Positions 1-11,244 of a DNA stretch of 64,000 bases are shown here, piece by piece. The translations under genes and the position numbers were made by a program. Numbering within the stretch: the first letter of the stretch is position 1; every line of letters starts with the position of its first letter. The stretch spans positions 653,922 to 717,921 of the forward strand of contig NW_002060966.1 of assembly GCF_000150275.1 (NCBI RefSeq), written 5' to 3'. The notes beneath the pieces were generated by a model, which ran no database searches, was not told the origin of the DNA, and was given only the letters and a program-made list of their open reading frames with translations. This DNA comes from Trichoplax adhaerens (Eukaryota > Placozoa > Uniplacotomia > Trichoplacea > Trichoplacidae).

Positions 1-1261
1 GCGTTGTTTCTGCAATGCCATCCTTAGCATCGGCTATCAATAGACGCCGTGGTCCCGATATTTCGTCTTGAATATTTAAACATTGTTTAAAGTTATCCAT
101 GGCAAGTTTAAACTTCTCTTTTTCTAAATTTGCTTTTCCGATCTTGTAATAAGCTTTACATAATTCAAATTTATCACCATTTTTACGCTTGGCAAATTTA
201 ACAGCTAAATGATAATAACGTCCTGACGCCCTAAAACGATCATATTTGCCTTCTTTGTCTTTTCCAACCTTAGGTTTGACTATTCGGTAGCAAATGTCAC
301 CTAACATGTTATTAATTCTGGCTATATATCCGTGATCTTCGCATTTTGTTTTTTTCTTGATTTTTTGTAAAATAATATATTGCTTTTTGGCATCGTCTAA
401 TTGATCAGAAGCAAAGAAAGCATAGCCCAAAGATTCTCTTGAGTTCACAATATGCCAACTGTTTTTCTTAAAAGCTCTCTCTTTAATTTTGTGAGACTTT
501 TTCAAGCTCTTTGTGGCTAAACGAAAACTCCCCTGCAAAGATAAAATATAACCAATAGTATCGTAAAGCAAAGCCATTTCGACGGACTTTTTCACTTTCG
601 TTGATAAAGAATTTTCCAGTTTATTGACTAGGGACTCTAAATAACTTCCATTTTGAAGTTGTTGAAGATCAAACGTGTTTAGAGGGGAGGAATTTTGAGT
701 AATTTCCGTCAAGCTATTTTGCATGTTTCCTATTTGTTGATTTAACGACTCCAAATAAGCAGATAGAGCATCTTCATATTTAAATTGCAATGTATAAACG
801 TTAGCAATGCCATTCTTAAGGAGAGTTAATAAATTATGTGGCTGGTCACAATCTAAATGTTCAATCGCATCTTTAAATTCTCTTATAGCTTCATTATGCT
901 GTTCCTTTTTTAAGAAAACATTACCCATTATATAAGAGGATTCAGCACGTAGAGACCGCGAAAGATTGGTATTTGGAGGCAATATATCTCTCAAATCTTT
1001 GAAAAGGTTTATGACTTCATGAAGTTTATGCAGCTGAAATTTAGACTTCATTAAACCAATTAGACTTCTGTATGTAAGAGTCATGAATTTGTCAATATTC
1101 CTAACTTCCAATCTACCCTTGATACACTCGCCTACATCATCATAATTCTTTATGGCATGATCATAGCTTCCATTGTCATAGAATTTGTCTCCTTCGTCAA
1201 GTTTTTTTATCAATTCTTCGTGTAGTAAATTATCCGCCATTTTGGCTGTTTTATCTTGCAT
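1..1261 (-). CDS. TPR-repeat protein, partial (C-terminus beyond window)
   Basis: An open frame of 420 codons starts at ATG 1261 and runs off the window edge; a second in-frame ATG lies 21 nt further in (1240). The protein is a tandem TPR solenoid. Near the start it reads FYDNGSYDHAIKNY, a classic TPR helix pair, and later come LRAESSYIMGNV, ALLYDTIGYI, SRESLGYAFFASDQLDDAK and GPRRLLIADAKDGIAE. The same landmarks in the same order are found in the TPR exons at 18.7-20.4 kb and 58.7-60.5 kb, so this is another member of the local family. By analogy it is the first coding exon of a larger gene to the left, ending in a phase-1 donor, but that part is not visible. TPR solenoids bind proteins or peptides; the partner is unknown. 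Confidence 0.8.
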   Translation of the reverse strand, partial: MQDKTAKMADNLLHEELIKKLDEGDKFYDNGSYDHAIKNYDDVGECIKGRLEVRNIDKFMTLTYRSLIGLMKSKFQLHKLHEVINLFKDLRDILPPNTNLSRSLRAESSYIMGNVFLKKEQHNEAIREFKDAIEHLDCDQPHNLLTLLKNGIANVYTLQFKYEDALSAYLESLNQQIGNMQNSLTEITQNSSPLNTFDLQQLQNGSYLESLVNKLENSLSTKVKKSVEMALLYDTIGYILSLQGSFRLATKSLKKSHKIKERAFKKNSWHIVNSRESLGYAFFASDQLDDAKKQYIILQKIKKKTKCEDHGYIARINNMLGDICYRIVKPKVGKDKEGKYDRFRASGRYYHLAVKFAKRKNGDKFELCKAYYKIGKANLEKEKFKLAMDNFKQCLNIQDEISGPRRLLIADAKDGIAETT

Positions 1262-3926
1262 AAATTAAAACAATTTCTTAATTTAGCAAGAAGAATATGC
1301 GATAGTACTGTATGTATGATAGGATTCCTTACCAAACATACTAAATCATTCAATCATAATTTAGTCCTAGCACCCCCCCCCCTTTCAATTTGGCTGTATA
1401 CGCTAAGAGCAATGTAGACATACTCGCTACAGGATAACGGAAATCAATTTTTTCCTTTAACTATAAGCATGCTTCCCGCCTTTTATTTATTTAATTAATT
1501 AATAACGGAAGAGCCCACAACAGCACAATCTACGCGTGCGTCACCCTTTTGTGTTAAGGTTTGGATCGAAATTGAACTTTGTATTGTAGCAATGTAATTT
1601 TCTAACTCAATTTTAACTCTCAATTCACTTTTTTAATGATTTTGATTGCAATATTTCAATTCTAATTCATCTAAGGCATCGATTGATAGCGAATTGATAT
1701 CTCATCAAGTTGAAAAGTTAGGTTTTGATATCTTATTTTCAAATGCCAGGAAATACAGTACTGTACTTTCAGTATTCACATTACAGTGGAATACTGTATA
1801 CCGTACGCTACAATATACTGTACTGTACTGTACTGTACTCAGTGTACAGTACTGTACTGTATATCGTCAAACAAGAAACCTTGTCAGATGGACGGACGTT
1901 TCTTACCAACTGAGGCCATCTAGAGCGATAAATGTCTACTTACAAAGTTGCAGTAGTATGGATATTCTGTGCCTGTCCTTTAAATCACGGCACTAATTGA
2001 AATCACATCGAATAATCTTATATAACTGTTTCCAAGCGGAAATTGGTGACGAATAATGAGATTCAACGTAGTATTACTTAATTTAGTAAAAAATTAGTCA
2101 ATTTAAAATCGACAGTGCATAACCAAAGAACTTTCATAACGAAATTGTTCAGTCGGGTGTTCTTCTAGTAGTCCATGACTATATATACTATAAAATGGCA
2201 TGGATTACTAGATACTATACCTACAGTGGTGGTCTTTGACCGAGGTTAGTTCTAGTGCATGGTAGATCACTTTATTAAATATGCATGCGAAAATAATATG
2301 GCGGCGTATTTACTTCTTTAGTATAGCGTTTATAGATTTTCATGGAATAAGTTGTTAATATCAAGACTTTCGCACGTCTAAAGGCGATGATGACCTTATA
2401 AATTTACTGCTTGCGCTAAGTAATTCTTTTTGTCCGATATACCGTATGACATACAATTTTACACGTTTTAGAGAAGCTACTCGTTTGAATTCGATAGACG
2501 ACGGCCAGAACGATTTATGTTAAATTATATTTGATTATTCTGCTCGCGTACATGCAAGTGTAAAAAAACAAGTGTAATTTGCAATAGAGGACGCAGCAAT
2601 AGTTCTTATGCAATCAAAAAATCACTGGATGTTACTTAGTGACATGTGAGGACTAAAAATATAATTTCTAGATGTCAGAGAGGTTTATTCGCTACTTTTT
2701 ATCTAGCATTATAAGAATACAGTATGTGTCGAATCAAATGCATCATTTGCTAACATCGTACCTCATAAATAGCTAGTTATATTTAACAACTCTAACTGAA
2801 TCACCAAACTGTACAACTTCATAAAATAATTGGTCATGCCATCCATCACTTCAGTACTAAATCCTAAGGTGCTATAGAGTAAGCAATAATTAAAACATTT
2901 CCACTAATTGCACTAATTCAGATCGATTCTACCTTATTATTCACTTTGGTTAACAAAAATTTATCTGATTATTTATGTCACTATTAAGATGATATCCAGT
3001 AATATCATATTAACCGAATATTTAAAAGAATGTGTACATTAAGTATGTGAGACATGTATAATTGCACCGTATGTGCCGAAAACAAAGATCAAGTAACATT
3101 ATTAAATCCATACTCGGATATGGTGGTATTGCGATCTAAATTTGTTACGTGAGAAAAAATTACTACGGCAAACTAACACTACAACTTTACCATCAGGCTT
3201 GTCTTTCCCGACATCTACGTATATTATGATTCTAAATGACGACGATAGCTGATTTTTAGGAGGCACAGTAGCGCCTTTATTCTCTTTAGGCAAAACGGAA
3301 TCGAACTTTATCGATAAAACAGTCAATTTTAAGTTCAATTTCATCAATTTACGTATCTATGCACTTATCTATTAAAAACACGCAAGACGTCATAGATAAA
3401 TTAATGCCAACATAATCCTAGATGAGCAACCTTATCGAAAATATATTACAGAAGCCATGATCAAGTTACTTCGTAACAGGTTATCGAGTTCACTTTACGC
3501 ATCCATTTAATTATAAGTTATTTTCCTCCGTAATCAAGAAAAAAAACAGACTATGGCTGCAATTATTACACAAATCCAAAGTTATTAACTTCATCATGGC
3601 ATCATTCAAGTAACGTAGATGAAATTTTCTGCTACGTAACTTATGTAGATGAATTCTAAGAGCTAACCTTCATTAAGCTACATAGGTACTGTTGTGTATT
3701 ACTATCTAGAGTTAATACTAACAACCGTATTGAATGTTCGTACTACTCTCAATAAGCATCGAAGACAAGAGGTTGTACAGTGTACATGTAGTTGAAGTTA
3801 TTGTAAAATTAACAACTAACTCCTATTCTCTCTTTATTGTACTGAAAAGCGACGACTTATATACCTACGCCGTTCACACTTACAAGGCATTATAATTACA
3901 GGTTTGAATAAGCAGGTAATATTATT
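1262..3926. other. intergenic region between the leftmost TPR gene and unit 1
   Basis: There is no convincing coding exon. A minus-strand open frame at 3102-3347 (81 codons, with KENKGATVPPKNQ and YVDVGKDKPDG) is less AT-rich than its surroundings and could be an exon remnant, but I recognise no domain and no paralogue in the window. A C10 run lies at 1373-1382 and a TACTG microsatellite at 1815-1864. Confidence 0.4.
1815..1864. repeat. TACTG microsatellite with inverted tail
   Basis: Four to five copies of TACTG are followed, after a short spacer, by TACAG/TACTG units, so one strand can fold back on itself. Looser copies of the motif extend upstream to about 1755. Confidence 0.75.
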
Positions 3927-4252
3927 TCAACACTTGAATTCTTCGAACTTACGTTTCATTCTTTTTCCTAAAGTGTTTAATGAACGTGCAGGGGATATTT
4001 CTAATGCGTCACAAACTACTAAAAAATCGTAATCGTCACGAGTTAAAAGGATTTCCATTAAAGCTACAGATCGATCAGCTGGATTTTGCATTCCATTTAT
4101 ATTCTCAATTTTTGCCGATGTTAAGACACTCTCGCGTCGTAAAATTTGCTTGATTTCGTCATATGGATTTTTTCTCTCAAAATCTTTACGACAATACTCT
4201 AGTGCAAGCCGAGTTGCGCCGCAAAAAGAGTGTGGACTATAAGGATTTTCAT
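3927..4252 (-). CDS. CARD exon of unit 1 (last recognised coding exon)
   Basis: The exon begins after the acceptor TTTCTAG at phase 1 and encodes a roughly 100-residue all-helical domain. Its landmarks are ALEYCRKDF, YDEIKQILRRESVLTSAKIENI, RSVALMEILLTRDDYDFLVVCDAL and SLNTLGKRM. This is the usual CARD pattern: a helix with a hydrophobic repeat, an L-T-x-x-x-IE-x-I stretch, and a LL-x-x-L/R-x-x-x-xF-x-x-x-C core. Read straight through, it stops at TGA 3927-3929. A strong phase-1 donor (C|GTAAGT) lies at 3953/3952, exactly where unit 2 has its CARD donor, so an isoform spliced onward is possible. CARDs act by homotypic pairing in caspase activation or signalling scaffolds. It follows linker exon 5996-6172 across an intron that holds a decayed duplicate of itself and an LTR. 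Confidence 0.65.
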
Positions 4253-4451
4253 CTAGAAATATTACAGTAGACTAGTAAGATGAATTTTATACATGCCTTG
4301 TGAGAATTTAGCTAGTAACTTTAGCTATCAGCTCAACTATAAAAATGTAACTATTGCTAATCGTAATTTTTTAAGACTTGGAGAAAGAGAATGACCGCAC
4401 CAGCTAGTTTGCTTATAAAGGTGTGAATAAATGTCTTACGTCATTATATAC

Positions 4452-4865
4452 TGTGTCACAAATCCCACTTGTGATTTGGTTAGGTCAGGTGCTATAGTAA
4501 TTGTGTATGTCTTCCACTAACTTGGAAGTCTTCTTCTCAGGGAAAACTAACTCTTTCCTCACAGTCACACAACTACTCAGGTTTCTTTCAGACCACTAGC
4601 ACTTTTTATTCACCAGTCATTTGGTTCCTAGTCTCTACTAGTTCGTCCTAGCCCGGAGCGACTACTGCCGGCAGATGGCAATTCGCTCGGCCTTTTATAC
4701 AATCCCCACTCGTTTGTGGGGCATACTAGTAAATTGCTCCTTCCACAAATTGTATAAGTTACTATAGGGAATTATTCCCAGACAATTAACATGACTTAGT
4801 AGGAGCTTGGATAGTAAACAACACTAATGAAAAACAGCCAATTAGCGAGCCTGAGCTCAGCACCA
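4452..4865 (-). mobile_element. probable solo LTR (family D, copy 1)
   Basis: A segment less AT-rich than the surrounding intron starts TGTGTCACAA and ends GCTCAGCACCA, flanked by the 4-bp repeat ATAC (4448-4451 and 4866-4869). On the minus strand it carries a TATA box (TATAAAAGG near 4690) and an AATAAA signal about 90 bp downstream, as in an LTR. It interrupts one copy of a local tandem duplication; the other copy (5.2-6.0 kb) lacks it at the matching position. It shares the 17-mer GTAAACAACACTAATGA and the terminal GCTCAGCAC with the element at 41.5 kb. Perfect hairpins (CCCCAC/GTGGGG, TCACAA/TTGTGA) are present. Confidence 0.6.
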
Positions 4866-5197
4866 ATACAAGTAATTAATTATTGGAGCAGTTATAACAA
4901 CTACCATAACGATCGAAAAGAAAAAAAAGCTCTGATCTTGATTTAGTCTATAACAATCGCTGTAACTAATCTATAACTATCACATATAGAATTATTGAAA
5001 TAAAGGCAATGTACTATCTAAACTAAAAAATTAATGTCGTAAAGTTCTGGACTGATATCAATAAGATGCATATTTAATTTCCGTTGTAATTCAGAATATT
5101 GGATATGGAATAACAACAGAAATTAAACTCATTTTTTTAGCACTAAAACGTATCCTAGCTTTTACGGACTGCGATCAAAACGTTTGTAGCAACTGCA

Positions 5198-5464
5198 CTA
5201 ACCATTCGTGGAATCTAATCGTTCAAGAGATGGCTTGGAATCCTTTAGAAATCTCCAACAATCCTCCCTTAAAGCCTCAGATCGATAAGTTGTATTTTGT
5301 TTTCCATTTATATTCTCAGCTTCTGCCGGAATTAAGACAAACTCGCGTCGCAAAGTTTGCCTTGTTTCGTCATATGAATTTTTTCTTTCAAATTCTGCAC
5401 GACAATACTCTAATGCAAGAGGTGTTACGTTGCTTATAAGAGGGTGGGCTATCTCAATTTTCAT
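5198..5464 (-). pseudogene. chimeric CARD/linker exon made by tandem duplication
   Basis: The first two thirds copy the start of the unit 1 CARD exon (ALEYCRAEFERKNSYDE, LRREFVLIPAEAENINGKQN). The rest copies the end of the linker exon (DSKPSLERLDSTNG, compare ARGRLDSTNG at 5996). The join is what unequal tandem duplication of a linker+CARD block would leave. Both splice signals survive (TTTCTAG acceptor, AATG|GTTAGT donor), but relative to the intact CARD exon there is one extra nucleotide near the 5' end, and the phase-1 frame meets TGA within three codons. It is therefore probably non-functional or skipped, although a frame starting at its own ATG is open throughout for 88 codons. Confidence 0.6.
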
Positions 5465-5995
5465 CTAGAAATATTACAGTAGACGGATAAGATATATCTT
5501 ATACATGCCCTATGAGAATTTAGCTTGCAATTTTAGCTATCAGCTTCATCTACAAAAATGTGACTATTGCAAATCATAATTCTTTAAGACTTGTAGAAAG
5601 AGAATGACAGTACCAGCTAGTTCGCTCAAAAAAAAGTATAAACAAATGTCTTACGTTAATATACACCGATAAAATACTTCTTTATAACAACTACCATAAC
5701 GATCGAAAAAAAAAACACAAAGCGGTAATCTTGACTTAGTCTATAACAATCGCTGTAAAATATGTAGGACCACCACATATAAAATTATGGAAATGAAGGC
5801 AATGTACTATCTAAATTGAAAAATTAAAGTCGTAAATTTCGCTATTTATATCAATAAGATGCTTTTTTAATTTCTGTTGTAATTCATAATGTTGGACATG
5901 GAATAACAACAGAAATTAAACTCATTTTTTTAGCACTAAAACGTATCCTAACTATTATGGGCCGCGATCAAAACGTTTGTGGTAACTGTACTAAC

Positions 5996-6172
5996 CATTC
6001 GTGGAGTCTAATCGTCCACGAGCTGCCTTGGAATCCTCTGATGAAGAATCAAGCTGATTTCGCTTCCTTTTAGTACCACAAAATGGTGATGTTGATTTTA
6101 AATTTTCGCCGCTATTTTGCTGTAAAGAGCTGTCAGCGATGGAATCGTAATCAGACTGATTTTCGTCTTCTC
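5996..6172 (-). CDS. unit 1 acidic/basic linker exon (EDEN type)
   Basis: A 177-nt exon lies between a CAG acceptor and an AATG|GTTAGT donor, phase 1 at both ends. It encodes EDENQSDYDS, a Ser-rich stretch, then the basic cluster GTKRKRNQ and LDSSSEDSK. Matching exons with the same EDE-N-x-SD start, KRKR patch and phases occur at 51105-51254 (minus) and 40968-41159 (plus), which is the main reason to believe it is coding. The composition predicts a disordered linker, and the basic patch could be a nuclear-localisation signal. It sits between the Roc-COR and CARD exons. Confidence 0.6.
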
Positions 6173-6694
6173 CTGTAATACAGGTTCATTTAGATATTAT
6201 TATATTATCATTATCCCCGTAATTATTAAATAAAATTAAAGACGAAAGAATAGTTGAAACGAACATACGTCTATGAAAGCAAACAATAAATAGTATTTGT
6301 TACGGAGTTAGACTCATACGAATATAGAATATATGACTTTCACTTTCATATATTTGGCTCTCTAGCAATTAGGCGTTTATTATGATGTATTCAGTAAATA
6401 TTTAATTCATAAATGAATTAGATATTATTTTAATGATCTATGGAGTATTAGATAATGATACTTTATAAAGAAAAGGTTGAGAGATTGAAACATGTAGTAG
6501 AAAATAGCTAGAAATTTCTTCCGATTTTTATCCAAACAAAAATAACTCTTTGTTGAATGAAATTACCGATTCATATCAAATTGCGACCAATTATTAGAAA
6601 GCGTTTAATTACAGTTATGACATACGCGTATGTGTAAATTTGTAATAATTGGTGAGAGTTGTGACGTATAAGTGAACTTGCAAATAATTGTAAC

Positions 6695-7175
6695 TGTAGT
6701 GCAGCCCCAAATGTAACTTAGATACTATTATAAGACTGTACGAGAATAACTTAACTTGTAAGCTAGAGTGTAAGATTGTGTAATAGTCTATTTGTAGAAG
6801 ATGTTTACAGTATGTATTGTAGCGAATCTATTAAGATGTTTATATAAAGATCTGAGATATAAATAGATTTGCGCTAAGTATGTTAGTACTGTAAGTATTG
6901 TATTGTAATGCTTAAAATAGACGCGCGAATTATGAATAGATTGCGCGATAGTAAATTTAGATCTAATCTTGCGACTTAATGGGCAAGATAAGATTTGTTA
7001 CAGTAAAAGCATTCTGCAACTAATCGTATATAAATCGTGAATTTTGCTGTAATAAGTAGATTGTCAGATAGTCAGATAGTCCTTGGTACTTAGACGAACC
7101 TAACTTCTGTAATAAAGTGAAATTTGCAAGAAACTGTAGTTCTTGATTTATTGTTTTGAAGATCACTTTATCACA
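6695..7175 (+). mobile_element. solo LTR (family C) with 5-bp target duplication
   Basis: This 481-bp element starts TGTAGTGCAG and ends TTTATCACA, flanked on both sides by GTAAC (6690-6694 and 7176-7180). It has a TATA box (TATATAAAT near 7028) and a polyadenylation signal AATAAAG (7111) in the right order. There is no internal retrotransposon coding region, so it is a solo LTR. Related, less complete copies in the opposite orientation lie at 35.35-35.66 and 37.83-38.31 kb, with a fragment near 21.6-21.8 kb. It sits in a unit 1 intron and landed in a 44-bp tandem repeat. Confidence 0.8.
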
Positions 7176-7272
7176 GTAACTGATGAGAGTTATGATATAC
7201 GAGTAAATTTATAAAACTCATAACTGATGAAAGTTATCATGTATGAGTAAATTTGCAATAATTATAACTAAC
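7176..7272. repeat. 44-bp tandem repeat
   Basis: About two units of a 44-bp sequence beginning TAACTGATGA; a diverged further unit lies on the other side of the LTR (about 6600-6694), so the array predates the insertion. Confidence 0.6.
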
Positions 7273-7336
7273 GATATTCATGATATTATCTCAATACTCT
7301 ATATCTGATTGCATGGTTTCAAGAATTAAGCTATGT

Positions 7337-7530
7337 TCATTCTATTATTGAGGTGCTATTGCTGTTAGAAGAATAATGGATATTGAGTTTTTTGTACATA
7401 CTATCAGCCGACGATTTAGCAGTATCTTCTGCATCACATGTTGATAATGTTGATGGATCAGGAGAAGTGCTTTCTTGATTCAATAAAGTTGATTTGATGT
7501 CGTTACAAGGCAAACGCGACGAAAATAATA
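7337..7530 (-). CDS. unit 1 Ser/Thr-rich linker exon following Roc-COR
   Basis: Begins at phase 1 after the acceptor TTTCTGTAG and encodes LFSSRLPCNDIKST, then a Ser/Thr/Pro/Asp-rich stretch (STSPDPSTLSTC) and YYSSN-like residues (IHYSSNSNSTS). The unit 2 and unit 3 homologues at 30290-30493 and 52328-52532 show that the module is shared. The unit 2 version continues into a basic RKRK patch and a GTTAGT donor. In this copy that end is lost: the frame runs to TGA 7337-7339 with no clear donor. It may therefore be a decayed or terminal exon. No domain is recognised. Confidence 0.45.
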
Positions 7531-8107
7531 CTACAGAAAGGTATAGAAATTATAATTAGACATTGTAGATTGGATTCTTCTTGAACTATAAAGCGCCAAT
7601 TAGCTTAAATATTAACCTTGCAATAGTATCTCATAAGTATATAGTAGAAACTTTTATATTTAATTTTAGTTGCACGATATTGTTTTTGGCTCTGTCTGTA
7701 ATGTCTAGGTACCAACTGCCTTGATAAAGCATTAGCAATTTGCTAGCTGATACAGGCATTTAATTACAAATAGCACCGAAAACGTACTATTGTCTATGAA
7801 GTTATCACACGGCAGCCTAACATACTGCTATAATACACCTACTTCAATATTATTCGGTATGCAGTTTAAAGTAAGTAATAAATTGCCAATTATATTAATT
7901 CTCTAAACAGCTACAAACTGATCCTGCAACTTTTCAACCTTCAATCATATTTCATAGAGAAATCGTTTTAAGAAAGAACTTATCAAATTTAGTCTTAATC
8001 AAGAACTATAGCACTGCTAGCGATGACCATCTTAATGACTGACAAAAATTTCTTACTATATGAAGGATTTATTATTGAAACCTTCCGTTAACAAAGTTAG
8101 GAAACCA

Positions 8108-10284
8108 TTATACGAAATTACCTGAATTCCAGGCTTTCATATCGGCTAACTTAGGTTTGGCAAGGCATTTAACGTTAGTGCATGTGATTATTTGCTCTTC
8201 AACATAAATAGGAAAAGGGATCAATTGATCACATTTTAGGCAAGGAAAAAAATATCCACAGTCAATTTCTTGTCGTTCAGGGTGAACATCTTTCACAATT
8301 TTCGATAACATTGTTTTAAAATAAACATGTAATTGATCGTTACTTAATAGTTTTGAAATTTCTTCCAGTGTAATCTGGTCATCTTCTTTCGATTCATCTA
8401 CAGTTTCATAGTAATACTGAATTCTAATATGTGATCCGCTCTTTTCCACTATAATAGTATAATTACGATGTTTTGGTAAATACTTAGCACTATGATAATA
8501 TAATTCAACATCCAATTCTGATTGGGATGACAGTAAAAACTGATGAAAGATTTGATCTGTAATATATAGAGGTGAGTTTTTATCGAAACCGAGATAAAGC
8601 CAAGGTGATTGAAATCCGTATCTTAATTCGCTGTCTGCTTCTTTCTTACGTGATGATAACAAATGAGGAAAAAAATACTGTTCATTCATACTAGCTTTTA
8701 TGTCCTCCAGATTTCTTGAAGCTTTGTAAATTAAACGATTTCGTTCCATTACTTGTAGCAGAGAATCAATATCTTCTTCCATTAATGCTTCATGACTTAT
8801 TGCACACTTTACTGAGGCTTTAGTAACGATTCCATAATCCCTAGCCCATTTGCAATATTCCCTGCTCTTGCTACTACTGGCAAGATGACGTTGCTTATAA
8901 TTATCGACCAATGTAGAAATTTTGCGAAAGTTATCGTAAAACCAACTTAATTCTGTAACTATAAGACTATCAGTCTCACAGTATTGACTAAATATTATTT
9001 CTCCTATGCCGTGTAAAAATTTTAGAACGTTTATAATCTCACTCTGCTCCATCCGGTTTCTAGCTTTAGCGTAAACTTGTTCTAGTGTCTGAATATATTG
9101 CATACCGGTGGAATTCTGCTTATCTTGAGAATGGCTAATAATCCTATCAGATACTAGTATAGGATTATCGAATAATTCCGCCATTATGTACCATTTAAGT
9201 TTAATTTTCTGTTTGAAGAACGGAACGTCTAGGATACAATTTTGAATTTTTTCGCATAATTTGTTCCAGCTACTGCTATTGACCGTCTCCTCTAAATCTT
9301 TACTCTGATTTCCACCAACTGTATTGATTATTATTTCCGGAGAATAAAAGTGTGATTTATACTGTGGCATTTTCATATCCAACTCATCCATAAATTGACT
9401 TCGTCTAGTCCACTGCGCTTCTTCTGTTAATTTATCATCGCTATTAGTGGCAACAAATAGAATGATTGGCAATGGAATTTCGTCCTCTTGACTATCAATG
9501 CTAATATATAACTGATTCTCTTTTGTATTCCAATCAATTGCATTAATCAGCCATTCCTGAAATGAAGTCATATAATCATGGCGACCAACACCGTAATCAC
9601 TACTGACAATTTTATCCAGTTTGATGCTGACATCAAAAGGAGCAATGTAAACATTATGCTGAAATTTGAAGGGTTGATAGTAAGCGTGATTGTTAAAATT
9701 CCAAATTTTAGCAAACTGATTATCATGGTAATATTTACGACTCTGATGGAATTTCTGGAAACATCGCGAGAAAGACGGTGAAGATAAACTTTTAGTAGTT
9801 TCATTAAGCAGGCTGATAATATTGTCACTAGCTGTGGTGATTTCGTTATCATTATTATTAACGGGATAGTCTATATCGATGTTGTCAACTATAATTTTAT
9901 TACTACTAGAAATGGCAATTCTACTTTTATCACTAGGCTGATTGTTGCCTATTTCAAGAGTAGAAGAAAAAATTCTTTGTAATTCAGGGTTTGGTGATAT
10001 ATTCCCCTGCTTTTCTATGACTGATAATACTTTACTATCGATGAAAGATTGTCTGTCCAAAATAATTTTTTCGTCCGAATTACTTGCTTGTTTTATGGTA
10101 TCCAAGTTGATTAACACCGGAGTAGCATTAGGAGAACTTTCAGGTTGTTTAGTTAGTAATTTATATATAAAAGATTTGTCTTCATGATTTGGTCCAATAA
10201 GCATTATATTCGCAAAGTTATTTGAAAATTCACCACGATCAAGCGCTGTTTCAAAGGCTTCTTTAAATTCTCTTATCGCTGTCC
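8108..10284 (-). CDS. Roc-COR (ROCO-like) protein, giant exon of unit 1
   Basis: The exon opens after a CAG acceptor with branch-like TTGACTAAT and phase 1. Numbering from MLIG at 10204: residues 1-15 are a Roc strand/P-loop, MLIGPNHEDKS, in which D replaces the invariant Gly of GKS; 168-173 WNFNNH stands where Roc has the DxxGH G3 motif; 251-257 VATNSDD stands at G4. The COR domain spans about 330-600 (LKWYIMAELF, VLKFLHGIGEIIF, LSWFYDNFRKIST, ISHEALMEEDIDSLLQVMERNRLIY). A CX2C-X16-CX4C module lies at 655-680. The changed G1 and G3 residues suggest a nucleotide-binding-impaired pseudo-GTPase. COR domains usually mediate dimerisation. Either the protein ends at TAA 8108-8110, or the exon splices at TCAG|GTAATT (last base 8122), which leaves phase 1. 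Units 2 and 3 read 12-14 codons further, with TAT where this copy has TAA. Nearly identical to 53951-56160. Confidence 0.75.
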
Positions 10285-10815
10285 CTGATTTGAAATTTCA
10301 ATATTAGTCAAGAAATAAACGGGCTATCAAAATCGAAGCCCAAGTAGTTGTCTATTTTAGATTTTTAATTAGATTAGCAGTTTATCTAATTTCATTTGAA
10401 TAATACTGAATAGTATCGCACTTTATTTGATCAGCTAATCATTTAATTAAACAAACTATCATTATTAATGATATTTCTACCGTATTTAAAATTATAACAA
10501 GCAGGAATGAAGCTATTTCTATATCAGCCACTTGTATGCTGAACAAAAATTTGTTATATCAAATCAACATGTTGCAAGACCCAATAATTAGTCCATGAAC
10601 AAAGTGAAATGCGATGAATTGACTTTGTACTCACTAGCTATGATTAAAATAGAGCTTTTGTCCCTAACTTCCACATTGGCGGATTTCCTTGCAGTAGTTT
10701 TTTGCTCGGATAATTCACTCTGGCTATGATCTATTGATTAGATAATAAAATACTGATTAACTTTCGTCATAAAATTATACAACCTTCATTAAGTAGTATT
10801 AATGAGTTGTATTAC

Positions 10816-10962
10816 CTGATGATGATGAAGTTGCCAATTGTTCAGGTACCTTACTAGGATGGTATTTGCCTTTTGTCTTTAATGATATAAATGTTATACG
10901 ATTTGCCATTTGCTGCGAATAGCCTTTGTCTTCACTTTCCCTATACGCTTGAATTTTTGTAC
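10816..10962 (-). CDS. unit 1 linker exon before Roc-COR
   Basis: A 147-nt phase 1-1 exon lies between ATTTAG and TCAG|GTAATA. It encodes GTKIQAYRESEDKGYSQQM, a basic middle (SLKTKGKYHPSK) and a run of serines. An exon of identical length and phase occurs in unit 3 (56692-56838), and a truncated version in unit 2 (35133-35233). Spliced to the next exon it yields SSSSG followed by TAIREFKEAFETAL, giving a smooth entry to the P-loop. It is probably a disordered linker; no domain is recognised. Confidence 0.55.
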
Positions 10963-11163
10963 CTAAATTAAATTTCATTATTTCTAGTTAAATCTTTATA
11001 CTCGTCATATAAATGCAGATATTTGGCCGGAACTATGAACGGCCAGTTAATAAACATTAGCTATTCTAAATAGTATTTTGAAGTCTCGGCCTCAAATACG
11101 TCAGCATATATCGGCAATTATGTCTAATGCATTCGATTAAGTAATATCACTTATTAGCCGTAC

Positions 11164-11244
11164 TATTTTTGTTATTCATAGGTAAAATATCAACTGTGGT
11201 ATCTTCTATATTAAAACTTTTATTATTTGTTACACTAGTGCTAC
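11164..11244 (-). CDS. unit 1 short linker exon
   Basis: An 81-nt exon, phase 1-1, acceptor TTGCAAG and donor A|GTACGG. It encodes GSTSVTNNKSFNIEDTTVDI and MNNKN. Versions of exactly 81 nt are in units 2 (35713-35793, donor GTAAGA) and 3 (57040-57120). The conserved length, phase and splice sites support a real exon despite its size. Confidence 0.5.

Noticed and set aside
1646-1996. Plus-strand open frame of 116 codons over the TACTG repeat
   Set aside because: It is produced by the microsatellite (YTVLYCTVL-type repeats) and has no homologue in the window.
9568-9852. Open frames on both strands inside the Roc-COR exon (also 9578-9781, 9942-10187, 31999-32331, 55444-55728, 55818-56063)
   Set aside because: They overlap the long Roc-COR frame and recur only because the exons are near-identical; they carry no domain of their own.
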